A stretch of DNA of 64,000 bases from Urophycis tenuis (taxonomy: Eukaryota; Chordata; Actinopteri; Gadiformes; Phycidae), in assembly GCA_036785325.1 (NCBI GenBank), contig JAXIVH010000068.1, positions 295,001 to 359,000 on the forward strand. Reading direction: 5' to 3'. Positions 12,269-21,931 of this stretch are shown piece after piece. Position 1 is the stretch's first letter; the number at the start of each line of letters is the position of its first letter. The notes beneath the pieces were generated by a model. That model had not been told where the DNA came from and did no database searches. It was given only the letters and a program-made list of their open reading frames with translations. The position numbers were made by a program, and so were the translations under genes.

Positions 12269-14683
12269 ACACACACACGCACACATGTGCACGCACGCAC
12301 GCACACACACACATGCACGCACACACACAGACACACACTAACCTATGTCTTGTCTGTGTGTGATTGGCTGTTGCTAGACATGTCGTGGGAGGTGAAGCAA
12401 GGAGTCTACCTGAGCATCAGCATTATGGCCATCCCTAGTCTGAGTCCTCATGCACCTAGAGGACTAGCTCCTAACACCAGGTACCCACCCAGAAGACTAG
12501 CTCCTAACACCAGGTAGCTCCTAACACCACCTAGACGACTAGTGTGTGACTAAGCTCTTTTGTCTACTTCCTGTGTTTGAGGCAGATTGACAAATGGCAG
12601 CGCAGAGCTCATTACAGTAGGAAACGCTTCCAGGTCAGAGTTCATCAGACATCTGAAGAGATACAGCAGCCCAGATGAACAGGTATCTGTCCGTCTGTTG
12701 ATCTGTCTACGAGCAGTGGAATTAATAACAGAGAGAGAGAGAGGGAGCGAGAGAGAGAGAGATATGAGGTAGGGATGAGGTAGAGAATGTATCGTATAGT
12801 GGTAGAGAGAGGTCTAGAAGGAAATATATTGAAGGTTAATTTGCAACAACTGCATTATGGGAAATGTTCAATTTAATTGCAATAACCAGCAGATGAAATA
12901 CACAGATGAAGGATAAAATCAATTTTAATAGACTTTTTTTTTCTTCCTAAATGTTAAAGGAAATTGTTCTCGAGTCCTGTTACATCTTTGTTTACAGAGC
13001 TGTCTGTCATTCGTTGAGACACATTCAGTCACAGCTGTGAAGCTCCGCCTCCATGGCATGGTTGGCTGTCCTGGGGAGGGGGTGGAGGAGGCCACACCAG
13101 GTGACCAATCAGAGAGCTCCTTTCCCTGGAATATAGACGGAGAGCTAGTGGAGATGTCCCATGAAGTGGTGGTCAGGTACGTCTTACTACGTCTAACCTA
13201 GCCACAACCCTACCCTCCCACCTAACCTAGCCACAACCCTACCCTCCCACCTAACCTAACCACAACCCTACCATACCCCCTAACCTAACTATAACCCTAC
13301 CATACCCCCTAACCTAACTATAACCCTACCATACCCCCTAACCTAACCACAACCCTACCATACCCCCTAACCTAACCACAACCTTACCCTCCCACCTAAC
13401 CACAACCCTACCATACCCCCTAACCTAACCACAACCTTACCCTCCCACCTAACCTAACCACAACCCTACCATACCCCCTAACCTAACCACAACCCTACCA
13501 TACCCCCTAACCTAACTATAACCCTACCCTCCCCCCTAACCTAACTATAACCCTACCCTCCCCCCTAACCTAACCACAACCCTAACATACCCCCTAACCT
13601 AACCATAACCCTACCCTTCCCCTAACCTAACAATAACCCTACCATACCCCCTAACCTAACCACAACCCTACCCCACCCCCCCAACCTAACCATATCCCAA
13701 TGCTTTAAAGGGCCCCAATTTCACCAGCAGGTTTGAGTGTGACGTAGTTACATCACAAGTGGGCGCGTCCACCTGGATGTATGATGGGTATATACAGGTG
13801 CATCTCAATGAATTAGAATATCATCAGAAGCTTGTATCTATTTCAGACATGTCTTGACACCGTCCACAAGGAGGGTAAGCCACAAAACTACTTTCTAAAG
13901 AAGCTGGCTGTTCACAGATTGCTGTAACCAAGCATATTCATGGGAAGTTGATATTGTATTTATTTATTTATATATGTATATTGATGATATACATCATCAA
14001 TATACATACATCATCATCATCCATTTCCTGCTCCTCCTTATGCATATTGGGGAGTGGCATGCAATCACACTTGTGTTGCATGTGTTCACAATGAGTCGTA
14101 GACCTACAGATGTGGTTTGACAGATCCCATCAGAAATCTTGATGTCTTGGGAGCATATACACCTGGATTTTTATGCATTTTGGCAATATCTGATTCATAT
14201 CCAACTGGCCAAAAAGTCATGTACATGCAAGACGTAAAGAGGGTCATATGGCAGAGTTTCACATGTTATAATCCATCGAAGACAGGGCTCAAAACAGGTT
14301 GGAGGAGTTTGCAACGGATGTTTATGTTGTGGCACATTCTGCTGATCTCTCCTAGGGCACCAGAAAGGCTAAGGCTGGCCCTGAATATGAAGACTTCAAT
14401 GAATCCTATTTCCCCTGAACAAACAGGGTGCATAGCAGTGGGTCTGCACCACACTGTCCTCTGCACAGTGCCCACTTTTTAAATGGCTCTCGTTGGTTTT
14501 TGGTCTTCCTTGGTTCCTCTTCTATTGTGGTGTGTTGTCTTAAGTGGGTTGTAGTCTCAGTAGTACATCAGTATTTGACTCGATTTTCTCTCTGTGTTCA
14601 GAGTTCACCCCAGACTCATCTCTCTATATGGAGATGAGGTGGAGAAGGTCGACTCTCCCATGGTGTCCTGCAGCTGCATCTGA
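2675..14683 (+). CDS. cerkl: Ceramide kinase-like protein, 3' eleven exons (5' partial)
   Basis: CERKL is a member of the diacylglycerol-kinase catalytic-domain family. Ceramide kinase activity has not been convincingly shown for it; it is linked to retinal stress protection and inherited retinal degeneration. Exons: 2675-2803, 4534-4597, 9646-9788, 9951-10025, 11167-11344, 11509-11568, 12135-12163, 12378-12480, 12586-12682, 12998-13176, 14602-14683. The phases chain without a break and give 379 codons plus TGA. The visible order is: start of the DAGK domain (LKVFINPGSHKK), the nucleotide loop VVCVGGDG, the FGFSAMFGFGGRSLALAE block, SIMAIPSLSPHAPRGLAPNTR, an acidic stretch, FPWNIDGELVEMS, and HPRLISLYG. 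The N-terminal PH-like region is absent because it lies left of the window. An AATAAA lies about 215 bp after the stop. The adjacent convergent itga4 supports the call over CERK. Confidence 0.95.
3008..3335 (+). repeat. Polypyrimidine (CT-rich) block
   Basis: Long run of TCC, CTCC and CCTT words on the sense strand of cerkl, almost lacking purines. It is a low-complexity tract and open in several frames only for that reason. Confidence 0.85.
3391..3473. repeat. (AC)n microsatellite
   Basis: About 41 uninterrupted AC units, inside a cerkl intron and far from both splice sites. Confidence 0.98.
4236..4488. repeat. Degenerate CCTAACCCTAG telomere-like repeat
   Basis: About 20 variants of a 12-bp word built on CCTAACCCTAGC and related forms. 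It resembles an interstitial telomeric-type sequence diverged from CCCTAA. Confidence 0.7.
4534..4597 (+). CDS. cerkl: cerkl exon b
   Basis: 64-bp exon encoding VTERKGHILSVVKECSLTQYDG, matching the CERKL block that ends in FDG just before VVCVGGDG. The acceptor is CTGTAG and the donor GTAGGC. It leaves in phase 2. Confidence 0.92.
4980..5485 (-). pseudogene. BEL/Pao-like retrotransposon integrase fragment
   Basis: Reverse-strand translation across frames shows a GAHIGGVWE motif followed by DPNDVEPLTSHHLM, LPHGIF, DGLYTRKR and QYLVDLFWQR. These resemble the C-terminal part of BEL/Pao polymerase (GVWERQIR, then LTPNHLL, RRRWRQVQYLADLFW). The copy has frameshifts and stops and no LTR was found nearby. 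A different retrovirus-like integrase is possible. Confidence 0.6.
5486..6359. other. cerkl intron, nothing recognised
   Basis: No exon, transposon protein or strong repeat seen. Confidence 0.45.
6360..7374 (-). pseudogene. L1/Tx1-type LINE ORF2 C-terminal fragment
   Basis: The reverse-strand frame carries FHLSKSGFRYLGINIT, then DWRSINLSLAGKINCIKMNV, LPQFLYLFQ, PRIQKKLLQRHQSQGGLGLP and WAANIQKTIYW. This is the post-reverse-transcriptase region typical of fish L1 elements. A second frame (6360-6700) continues with sequence of the same family. A run of 16 C bases at about 7002-7017 breaks the frame. It is truncated at both ends and inactive, and lies antisense to cerkl inside its largest intron. 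Confidence 0.85.
7427..7840 (-). pseudogene. hAT-superfamily transposase fragment (GTF2IRD2-like)
   Basis: The reverse frame reads FAVSFELAKPKKPLSDGEIVK, AKAFGDNDMGKNFETVSLSR, HDSKYFSLALDKSTDV and QLLIFTRTID. This is the start of the hAT/RNase H-like domain seen in domesticated GTF2IRD2 and many fish hAT copies. The D of LALDxSTD is retained. Only about 116 codons are open and the rest is missing. Confidence 0.75.
7860..9390. other. cerkl intron, nothing recognised
   Basis: A weak GGAGG-rich block lies at 8520-8620. No exon or transposon protein seen. Confidence 0.45.
9391..9645 (+). repeat. (TG)n microsatellite forming the cerkl exon c acceptor tract
   Basis: About 250 bp of TG with scattered TCTG interruptions runs to the TCTGTGTAG acceptor. 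There is no separate polypyrimidine tract between the array and the AG. Confidence 0.95.
9646..9788 (+). CDS. cerkl: cerkl exon c (nucleotide-binding loop)
   Basis: Encodes VVCVGGDGTVAELAHALVLRAQ and ends in LPLGIIPAG. The GGDG loop of the DAGK fold is intact. The exon start is fixed by phase 2 entry, which restores GVVCVGGDG. The donor is GTAAGC, phase 1. Confidence 0.95.
9951..10025 (+). CDS. cerkl: cerkl exon d
   Basis: 75-bp exon encoding GSTDIVSCSVHGVRHPITAA and then LHIILG. The acceptor is TGTATTTAG and the donor GTACAG. Phase 1 to phase 1. Confidence 0.93.
10026..11166 (+). other. cerkl intron between exons d and e
   Basis: Begins with an ACAG-rich tract (10026-10082) and ends with a GT-rich tract (11045-11160), including three copies of a 32-bp GT-rich unit. 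The region around 10085-10300 resembles segments near 14105-14280 and 42425-42650 (an ACCTGG..GTAAA-type dispersed repeat). No exon seen. Confidence 0.6.
11167..11344 (+). CDS. cerkl: cerkl exon e
   Basis: Encodes HLQQVDMCSFSSLGRLVTFG, then FSAMFGFGGRSLALAESKRW, ending in LAKTLASLR. This is the most conserved CERKL block. The acceptor is TTGTCAG. The donor GTCCTC is weak, but the join to exon f (SLR/PEECELSF) is right. Confidence 0.95.
11509..11568 (+). CDS. cerkl: cerkl exon f
   Basis: 60-bp exon encoding PEECELSFLPAHQTHMSGK. The acceptor is CCTTCAG and the donor GTACAACAC, leading straight into an AC repeat. Phase 2 in, phase 2 out. Confidence 0.9.
11574..11626 (+). repeat. (AC)n immediately after the cerkl exon f donor
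   Basis: Begins five bases after the exon end, so the 5' end of this intron is an AC repeat. Confidence 0.95.
12135..12163 (+). CDS. cerkl: cerkl exon g, 29-nt microexon
   Basis: This exon is required by phase: exon f leaves in phase 2 and exon h enters in phase 1. The 29 nt between a TGTTTAAG acceptor and a GTAACC donor encode RSKEKDAAT and restore the frame. The human protein has a similar low-conservation ERRAQGS segment here. It is too short to stand on its own; the call rests on frame and splice sites. Confidence 0.75.
12172..12330 (+). repeat. AC-rich tract after the cerkl exon g donor
   Basis: AC with ACGC, ATGC and AGAC interruptions starts about 8 bases after the exon end and fills most of the 214-nt intron. 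Confidence 0.92.
12378..12480 (+). CDS. cerkl: cerkl exon h
   Basis: Encodes MSWEVKQGVYLSISIMAIPS, then LSPHAPRGLAPNTR, a highly conserved CERKL block. The acceptor is TTGCTAG and the donor GTACCC. Phase 1 to phase 2. Confidence 0.95.
12586..12682 (+). CDS. cerkl: cerkl exon i
   Basis: Encodes LTNGSAELITVGNASRSEFI, then RHLKRYSSPDEQ. The acceptor is GAGGCAG and the donor GTATCT. Ends in phase 0. Confidence 0.94.
12998..13176 (+). CDS. cerkl: cerkl exon j
   Basis: Encodes SFVETHSVTAVKLRL, a variable Gly/Glu-rich linker, then SSFPWNIDGELVEMSHEVVV. The acceptor is TTTACAG and the donor GTACGT. Phase 0 to phase 2. Confidence 0.94.
13190..13700 (+). repeat. Minisatellite of CCTAACC/ACAACCCTACC units in the cerkl last intron
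   Basis: About 18 units of roughly 27 bp, alternating CCTAACCTAACCACAACC and CTACCATACCCC. C-rich on the sense strand and abuts the exon j donor region (intron position about +14). Confidence 0.9.
14602..14683 (+). CDS. cerkl: cerkl terminal coding exon
   Basis: Encodes RVHPRLISLYGDEVEKVDSP, then MVSCSCI, then TGA at 14681-14683. The acceptor is GTGTTCAG. The fish tail ends in Cys-Ser-Cys-Ile, unlike the mammalian end as I recall it. Confidence 0.95.
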
Positions 14684-14897
14684 TGAACAAGAAAATGCTA
14701 GTACACAGCTAGCCAACAGAAAGTTAACACCTACCGCTAGCCGACAGCAAGCTTAAGAACAACCACTAGTACACAGCTAGCTTCACACCAGCTTCTTGCT
14801 AAATCCCAACCACTGGCCAACATCAACCACACAGCAAACCCACTGCACGTTAAACACACACACCACCATGCTAAACTAAAATAAAAAGAATTAAAAG

Positions 14898-14903
14898 AAT
14901 AAA
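14898..14903 (+). promoter_or_regulatory. Putative cerkl polyadenylation signal
   Basis: AATAAA about 215 bp downstream of the cerkl stop codon, in A/T-rich sequence followed by a T/G-rich stretch. Confidence 0.6.
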
Positions 14904-16440
14904 ATGTTTAAAGAAATATTGCTTTGTTTATTTGTTGTTTTTGACTTACTATAAATATAGCACATTAAGCTAGCGATGAATCAACATAATTACTGAGAAC
15001 AAATCTGATAATAAATGTCTTAATGTCAATATCAGAAACAAATTAGATTAAAAAATTAAACAATGTATGAAAATGAAAAAAGAAATTTGTTGTGTCAAAA
15101 TGCAACAAGATTACTCTCTGGCAAGCAGCAGATGAAAAGGCAACTGTAGATCTTAGATTAGCTGCTTCTGGGGCCAACTGTGCACTAGAGGACATCAACA
15201 ACCAAAGAAGGAGCTGGGACCTGTACTCCTCATCCAGTGACCATGAGGAGTACATTGCTAGACAACAAAAACTAAACGAGGAGCTGAAGTATCTGATGGA
15301 GGTTCAGGCATTAAGGTGTTTGTTTGTGACTTTTATTAAAAAAATATATAACAAAAAATATACAAATTGGCCCGCAACATAAATAATAAGCATTTAGGGT
15401 TCACACATTTTTTTTTTTTGCCTCAAACAAACAACTGGCACCACCCAGACAACTTTGACTGGTCCTGTGATTTTCAGCATTGGAACATAAAACCAAAGAC
15501 TTTGTTTCATGGTTAATAATTTATTTAAACAAATACAAACATGACAAATTGTCTCCCCCTATCTGTGCAACACTATCTGGGTAAGGTTGGTTGAAAAAGG
15601 TTAGTTGAAAGTGTTAATGTCCCAACGTGTCTGTTTACTGGCCCTTATTCTTAAGCCCTACTACATAGTTGTGTTATTTCAGAGAGGACTTGAGAGTCGA
15701 GTCATCCATTCCAAGCGCTGGTGGATTTGATTCATTTGATTTCATTTCATCGCTGGATAAAAATATATCCTGGTGCACACAAATAAAATGTTTTCTTGTC
15801 GAATGCAAATCACAATAAAAACAGTTTTTCATTATTTAAAGGTGCAGTGAGTAGGATTTAGTCACATCTAGCAACCAACTGCATACCCTGAATACCCCCC
15901 AACAATATTGGAGAAGCTATATAGGCCTGACGCTTTGATGTCATCGTCTACAACAGCATCAAGTAGCTCAGTGTCCTTTGAAAGATTTACAAGTTATATT
16001 TAGTTATTTAGTCTGTAAAACTATAGGGCATAGCTTAAAAGCTGGATAGTGATCGTAATTAGGAACTAAAAAATGCGTCCTTTGCCGAGATGTTTGGAGG
16101 CTGCTGGTGAAACAGGGCAACATGAGAAGAGGACCGGCCCAGTGTGGATAAATGTGGAGGGCTCAATTAAGGGGAACAAAAACACACTTACTTTCATGGG
16201 ATTATACACCAATTAAACCTACTTATGAATATCATATTCTGTTTTTGGCAAGTCCATTCCACTAGATGGCATTAAATTCTACACACCGTGCCAATAAATA
16301 CCAATAAAAAGCTATGGCAGAAATAAAACAGGCCTGGTGTAAAAAGACCTGACAGATACGTTCAAATCATGATCGATGACAAATCTCAAAATCAGAAAAA
16401 GTTTCATTTGTATAAAAAGCTGTGTTGAATAGTCACCCTG
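14904..16440. other. Intergenic stretch between convergent genes
   Basis: A short + strand ORF (15092-15382, E/K/A-rich, not recognised) is not supported by splice context or family. From about 15838 to 16295 the sequence resembles a decayed fish MITE that begins AAAGGTGCAGTGAGTAGGATT and ends near AATTCTACACACC. No gene is called. Confidence 0.45.
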
Positions 16441-16444
16441 TCTA

Positions 16445-17640
16445 TGCCCTGTTCTTTATATCACCGTAGCTACACCTGTTCTTTACGTCACCGTAGCTAC
16501 ACCTGTTCTTTACATCACCGTAGCTACACCTGTTCTTTACATCACCATAGCTATACCTGTTCTTTACATCACCGTAGCTACACCTGTTCTTTATGTCACC
16601 GTAGCTACACCTGTTCTTTACCTCACCGTAGCTACCCCTGTTCTTTACCTCACCGTAGCTACCCCTGTTCTTTACATCACCGTAGCTGCACCTGTTCTTT
16701 ACGTCACCGTAGCTACACCTGTTCTTTACGTCACAGTAGCTACACCTGTTCTTTACATCACCGTAGCTACACCTGTTCTTAACGTCACAGTAGCTACACC
16801 TGTTCTTTACATCACCGTAGCTACACCTGTTCTTTACGTCACCGTAGCTACACTTGTTCTTTACGTCACCGTAGCTACACCTGTTCTTTACGTCACCGTA
16901 GCTACACCTGTTCTTTACATCACCGTAGCTACCCCTGTTCTTTACATCACCGTAGCTACACCTGTTCTTTACGTCACCGTAGCTACACCTGTTCTTTACG
17001 TCACCGTAGCTACACCTGTTCTTTATGTCACCGTAGCTACACCTGTTCTTTACGTCACAGTAGCTACACCTATTCTTTACATCACCGTAGCTACACCTGT
17101 TCTTTACATCATTGTAGCTACACCTGTTCTTTACGTCACCGTAGCTATACCTGTTCTTTACGTCACCGTAGCTACACCTGTTCTTTATGTCACCCTGTCT
17201 ATGCCCTGTTCTTTATATCACCGTAGCTACACCTGTTCTTTACGTCACTGTAGCTACACCTGTGATCTACATCACCGTAGCTACACCTGTGGTCTACATC
17301 ACCGTAGCTACACCTGTTCTTTACGTCACCGTAGCTACACCTGTTCTTTACGTCACCGTAGCTACATCTGTGGTCTACATCACCGTAGCTACACCTGTGG
17401 TCTACATCACCGTAGTTACACCTGTGGTCTACATCACCGTAGCTACACCTGTTCTTTACGTCACCGTAGCTACACCTGTTCTTTACGTCACCGTAGCTAC
17501 ACCTGTTCTTTACGTCACCGTAGCTACACCTGTTGTCTACATCACTGTAGCTACACCTGTGGTCTACATCACCGTAGCTACACCGGTGGTCTACATCACC
17601 GTAGCTAGACCTGTGTTCTACATCACCGTAGCTACGCCCT
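16445..17640. repeat. 27-bp minisatellite, about 44 copies
   Basis: The unit is ACCTGTTCTTTACGTCACC plus GTAGCTAC, with variant forms (TACATC, TATGTC, GGTCTAC). Because 27 is divisible by three, long ORFs appear in several frames on both strands; these are not genes. Many units carry TGACGTAA on the reverse strand, which matches a CRE/ATF-type octamer. The first half has mostly CTTTAC units and the later part has a block of GGTCTAC units. Confidence 0.95.
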
Positions 17641-18115
17641 GGGTTTTTAGTGTTCATTTAGGCGACAAATCATCTTCACATAAACATCCCCAGGTCTCAC
17701 TGTATGACTTTTGGAGACTTTTGCAGTCTACACATAATGTGTCAGGTCATGGAATCCAAGGACACAAGTCACGAACACAACATTTGCGCAAATTAACAAA
17801 GAAGTGATTTTTTTGAAAATCAGTGATTTTCGTTTTTTTTGCAGAATCTGTTAGTTGAGATCACGGAGAAGCCACAACTTCTCCAAATATTATCAGATTT
17901 CCATGTGTTAAACATCATTGGAAAGCTTAGAAAGTACATTTCCAGAATCTGTGAATAACTCAAAATGCCCCAGGGATGACTTGTGTCCCTAGTTTCTATG
18001 ACCTGACACATAATCGTTCAGGGATAGGAGGAGGGGATGAGGAGGTGGAGGTGATGATGAGGAGGTGATGGGGAGGAGGAAGGGATGATGATGAGTGGGA
18101 GGTTGAGTTCTGGAG
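17641..18115. other. Region beyond the itga4 stop codon
   Basis: Presumed itga4 3' UTR or flank. No clear AATAAA for the - strand was found close by. Confidence 0.4.
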
Positions 18116-18226
18116 GAGGTGTGAGGAGGAAGTGGTGGTCAGGAAGAGGAGGAGGGGGTGGAGGTCAGGAAGAGGAGGAGGGGGTGGAGGTCAGGAGGAG
18201 GAGGGGGTGGAGGTCAGGAAGAGGAG
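18116..18226 (-). repeat. 26-bp GGAGG-rich repeat overlapping the itga4 stop codon
   Basis: Four GTCAGGA[A/G]GAGGAGG copies begin at 18138, 18164, 18190 and 18213. The last one encodes the final serines and TGA of itga4, so the repeat spans the end of the coding sequence. Confidence 0.85.
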
Positions 18227-18300
18227 GTGCTCCTCGAAACGTAGTCCCAGCTGTCTCTCCTCGCCTCATCCTTCTGGAACTCTCGCTTAAAGAAACCTGC
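18214..18300 (-). CDS. itga4: itga4 exon 28 (cytoplasmic tail)
   Basis: Encodes AGFFKREFQKDEARRDSWDY, then VSRSTSSS, then TGA. GFFKR is the inner membrane clasp with the beta subunit. RRDSW keeps the PKA-phosphorylated serine that controls paxillin binding in alpha-4. The last residues come from a GGAGG-rich repeat. Confidence 0.96.
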   Translation of the reverse strand, partial: AGFFKREFQKDEARRDSWDYVSRSTSSS

Positions 18301-21300
18301 CTGAAACACAATAATGTAATATCATAATATTTTTTAATCTATACCTCTCCTTAAAAACTTTTTTACTTATATATAAGGGTGGAATCAATGCAAGGAGTTT
18401 GACTTTATGTACCACTTTAAACAAGCCCACCACAATATATAATATACAGCTCTGGAAAAAATTAAGAGACCACTCTACATGTTTGTTAAATCAGCATCTC
18501 TATATGTATGGCAGCCATTACATTCCAGCGTCTGTTGAAATTCAACACAAGCACACCTCATTCTACTTAATGAGGTATTGATTAGGTCACCTGAACTAAT
18601 TTGTATTTAACAAGGAAAAGTATAAAAGCCCCTGCTGTGGTCACTACTATCCTCTTGCAAGAGGACCAGCTGGATGGCAAAAACAGTGCTAGTAGTACCT
18701 CAAAAGTAAATGGAATCAAAAGAGAACTATTGACCATGCCAAAAGAGTTGAAAAGATTTGTTTTGAGTGAGGAAAAGAAGGGTTCAATTCTGGCTTTACT
18801 GGCAGAGGGATACAGTGAGCGTCAGGTTGCTTCCATCCTTTCACCCCAAATTTCAAAGACGGTGGCTCATAACATTGGGGACCACAAAGCTACAGACCGG
18901 CAGAGGGCCACAATGACTTTCCACTGACCGGGATGACCGCCAACTCATTGGAATGTCACTCAACAACAGTAGGATGACATCAAGTCAACTACAAAGAGAA
19001 TGGCAAATGGCAGGTGGGGTAAAGTGCACAACAAGAACGCTTTGAAACAGGCTCTGAAGGGCGGGGCTGAAGTCGTACATAGCTAGAAAAAAGCCCTTCA
19101 TCAATGAGAAGTAGAGAAGAGCCAGACTGAGGTTTGCAAACGACCATAAGGATTGGACCGTAGAGGACTGGAGTAAGGCCTCTTCTGAGTCCAATGTTCA
19201 GCTTTCCCAACACCTGGTTGTTGAATGGTTAGATGGAGCCCTGGGGAGGCCTACAAGACACCGTGTCTCTCAACCACATTGAAGTTTGGTGGAGGATCGG
19301 TGATGATGATCTGGGGGTGCTTCAGCAAGGCTGGAATCAGCCAGATTTGACGCATGAACCAAGCTACATACAAGGTCATTCTGGATGAAAACTTGCTTCC
19401 TTATGCTCCGACAATGTTCACCAACTCTGAGGATTGTTTTTTCCAGCAGGCCGATGATCCATGCCACACAGCCAGGTGGAAGGACCACCGGATCAAGACC
19501 AGTCATGGCAGCCTGCAGACCTGAGCCCCTTTGAAATCCTCTGGAATGTGATCAAGAGGACGATGGATGATCACAAGTCATCAAACAAAGCTGAGGTGCT
19601 TGAGTTTTTGTGCCAGGAGTGGCATAAAGTCACCCATCAGCTATGTTAACTCAACACTGGATCCCCTCAAGGCTGCGTGCTGAGTCCTCTGTTGTACTCC
19701 CTGTACACACACGACTGTGTGTCCACATCAGACAGTAACACCATCATTAAGTTTGCTGACGACACAGCCATTGTGGGGTTGATCTCCCAAAATAAGGAGG
19801 AGGCCTACAGGAAGGAGGTCATCCACCTGGAGAGATGGTGCCGGGAGAACAACCTCCTGCTCAACGTCAGCAAAACCAAGGAGCTGATTGTGGACTACAG
19901 GAGGAAGCAGCACAGCGACATCCGTCCACTCTGCATCGGCGGGTCTGAGGTGGAGAGGGTGGACAATTTCAAATACCTGGGTGTGACCATCGCTCAGGAC
20001 CTGTCCTGGTCACTGCATGTGAATAAAACTGTCAAAAAGGCCAGGCAGCGTCTGTTCCAGACTTTAGGCTCCCCCTCAAGGTGCTCAGGAACTTCTACAC
20101 CTGCACCATCGAGAGCATCTTGAGTGGAAGCATCAGCACATGGATGGGCAGCAGCAAAAAGCAGGACCTCTCGGCGCTGAGAAGGGTAGTCCGCTCAGCT
20201 GAGTGGACCATCAGAACAACCCTTCCCGACCTGCAGGACATTTACACCAAACGATGCAGGTCCCAAGCTGAGAAGATCCTCAAGCAGCCCCACCACCCCA
20301 GCCACCCATTCTTCTCCCTGCTGCCATCAGGCCGCCGGTTCCGCTGCCTGAGAACCAACACGGAGAGGATGAGGAAAAGCTTCTTCCCCCAGGCCATCCG
20401 TCTGCTCAACAACAAACAATAATCTGGACTGCTCTGCATACTGCATACACACTGGACTATTTGTACTCACCTGCACTGAAGGTGCAAATGTTGATATAAA
20501 TATTGGCACACTCCATACACTTTAAAACCCATATCTTACATATTTTATATATATATATATTTTTTTTTTTTCACTGATATTTCACCTGAGTGCTCTACTG
20601 TATTATACTGTACTATTTTTTTTAATACTATATTTTTATTTCTTTTTTTGTTGTTTTTTTGTTGTTGTTGTATTGTTATTTTCCTAATATTTAATTTAAC
20701 TCTTGTTATTTGTGGAAGCAGGTACAAAGAAAATTTCACTGCACATTGTACTGTGTATGATTGTGTATGTGACAAATAAAACTCTTGAATCTTGGTGGAG
20801 AGTATGCTAAGACGCATGACAGCTGTGAATGAAAATCAGGCCATTTTTACACCAAATGTTGCTTTGTTTTGAAGTTAAAACATTTGTATTGTGTTGTTAT
20901 ATAAATATTAGGACCTTATTTTCTTTGCATAATTTGAGTTCTGAACACTTAACTTTTTAGTTATTTTGACCAGTTGTCATTTTCTGCAAATAAATGCCCT
21001 GAATGTGACAGTATCTTGACTTGGAATTTTGGAGAAATGTTGTCAGTAGTTTATTGAATAAAACAAAAATGTTAATTTAACTCAAACACATACCTATAAA
21101 AAGTAAACCTAGAGAAACTGATAATTTTGCAGTGGTCTCTTTTTTGCACAGCTGTATATCATATTTTAATATTATATAGCAGGTAACCTTCCACCGGCAG
21201 TAGATGAGGAGGGACTGGATCAGTATTTTATCATTAGTATTGTATTTCTATTCATATAATATTATAACAGATTATATATATATAATGCTAATATATTGGT

Positions 21301-21359
21301 ATTAATATTTAAATGGATATATTAAATTTCTATGAATATATGAATACTACATAATTTAA

Positions 21360-21425
<66 letters not shown>

Positions 21426-21872
21426 AATGGTTACCTTCCACAAGCAGTAGATGAGGAGGGACAGTATCAGGAGGCCCAGAACCAAACTGATGATGATGAT
21501 GAAGATTTTTATCCTGCCTGACGGCTTCTGGGAGGAATGAGCCTCTAGCACCACCTGCAGGACGCAGAACTCCATCTTAGAACCATATGAACTGAAGCAG
21601 AACCATCTCTACTGCAACCAAAACCATACATTAAACCCATTAGTATGGCAGTAAATCCATCTATATTGCAACCAGAACTACGTAGCAAAACCATCTAAGC
21701 TACAGCAAAACCATCTGTACTGCTGTAGAACCATGGATATGTTTGATTTGGCACCCTCATAAACACTAAGCACTATATAGTATACATATAGTACAGAGTA
21801 CTATTGAGTACACTGTTCAGGGAATAATACAGGAGGAATGTGGACCTTTACCTTCACCGCTCTTTTAAATAA

Positions 21873-21931
<59 letters not shown>

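Larger units (their letters stand above)
18447..21154 (+). mobile_element. Tc1/mariner element interrupted by a LINE
   Basis: The left end CAGCTCTGGAAAAAATTAAG is matched by an inverted right end that includes GTGGTCTCTTTTTTGCACAGC, with TA dinucleotides on both sides. Between them are remnants of a Tc1 transposase: MPKELKRFVLSEEKK and the HTH-like SERQVASIL (18736-18926), then frameshifted DDE-region fragments to about 19640. A LINE insertion follows, and then the last part of Tc1 resumes at about 20799 (GGTGGAGAGTATGC). Lies in the last intron of itga4. Confidence 0.88.

Noticed and set aside
12136..12338. Long Cys/Val and His/Thr ORFs around 12108-12517
   Set aside because: Readings of the AC-rich tract; only exons g and h of cerkl are supported.
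15092..15382. 96-codon + ORF with a Glu/Lys-rich tail
   Set aside because: No recognised family, no clear splice sites and no repeat evidence; left unassigned.
17187..17807. 206-codon ORF on + and 152-codon ORF on - (17199-17657)
   Set aside because: Both come from the 27-bp minisatellite, whose period is divisible by three. No splice sites, no family similarity and periodic low-complexity peptides.
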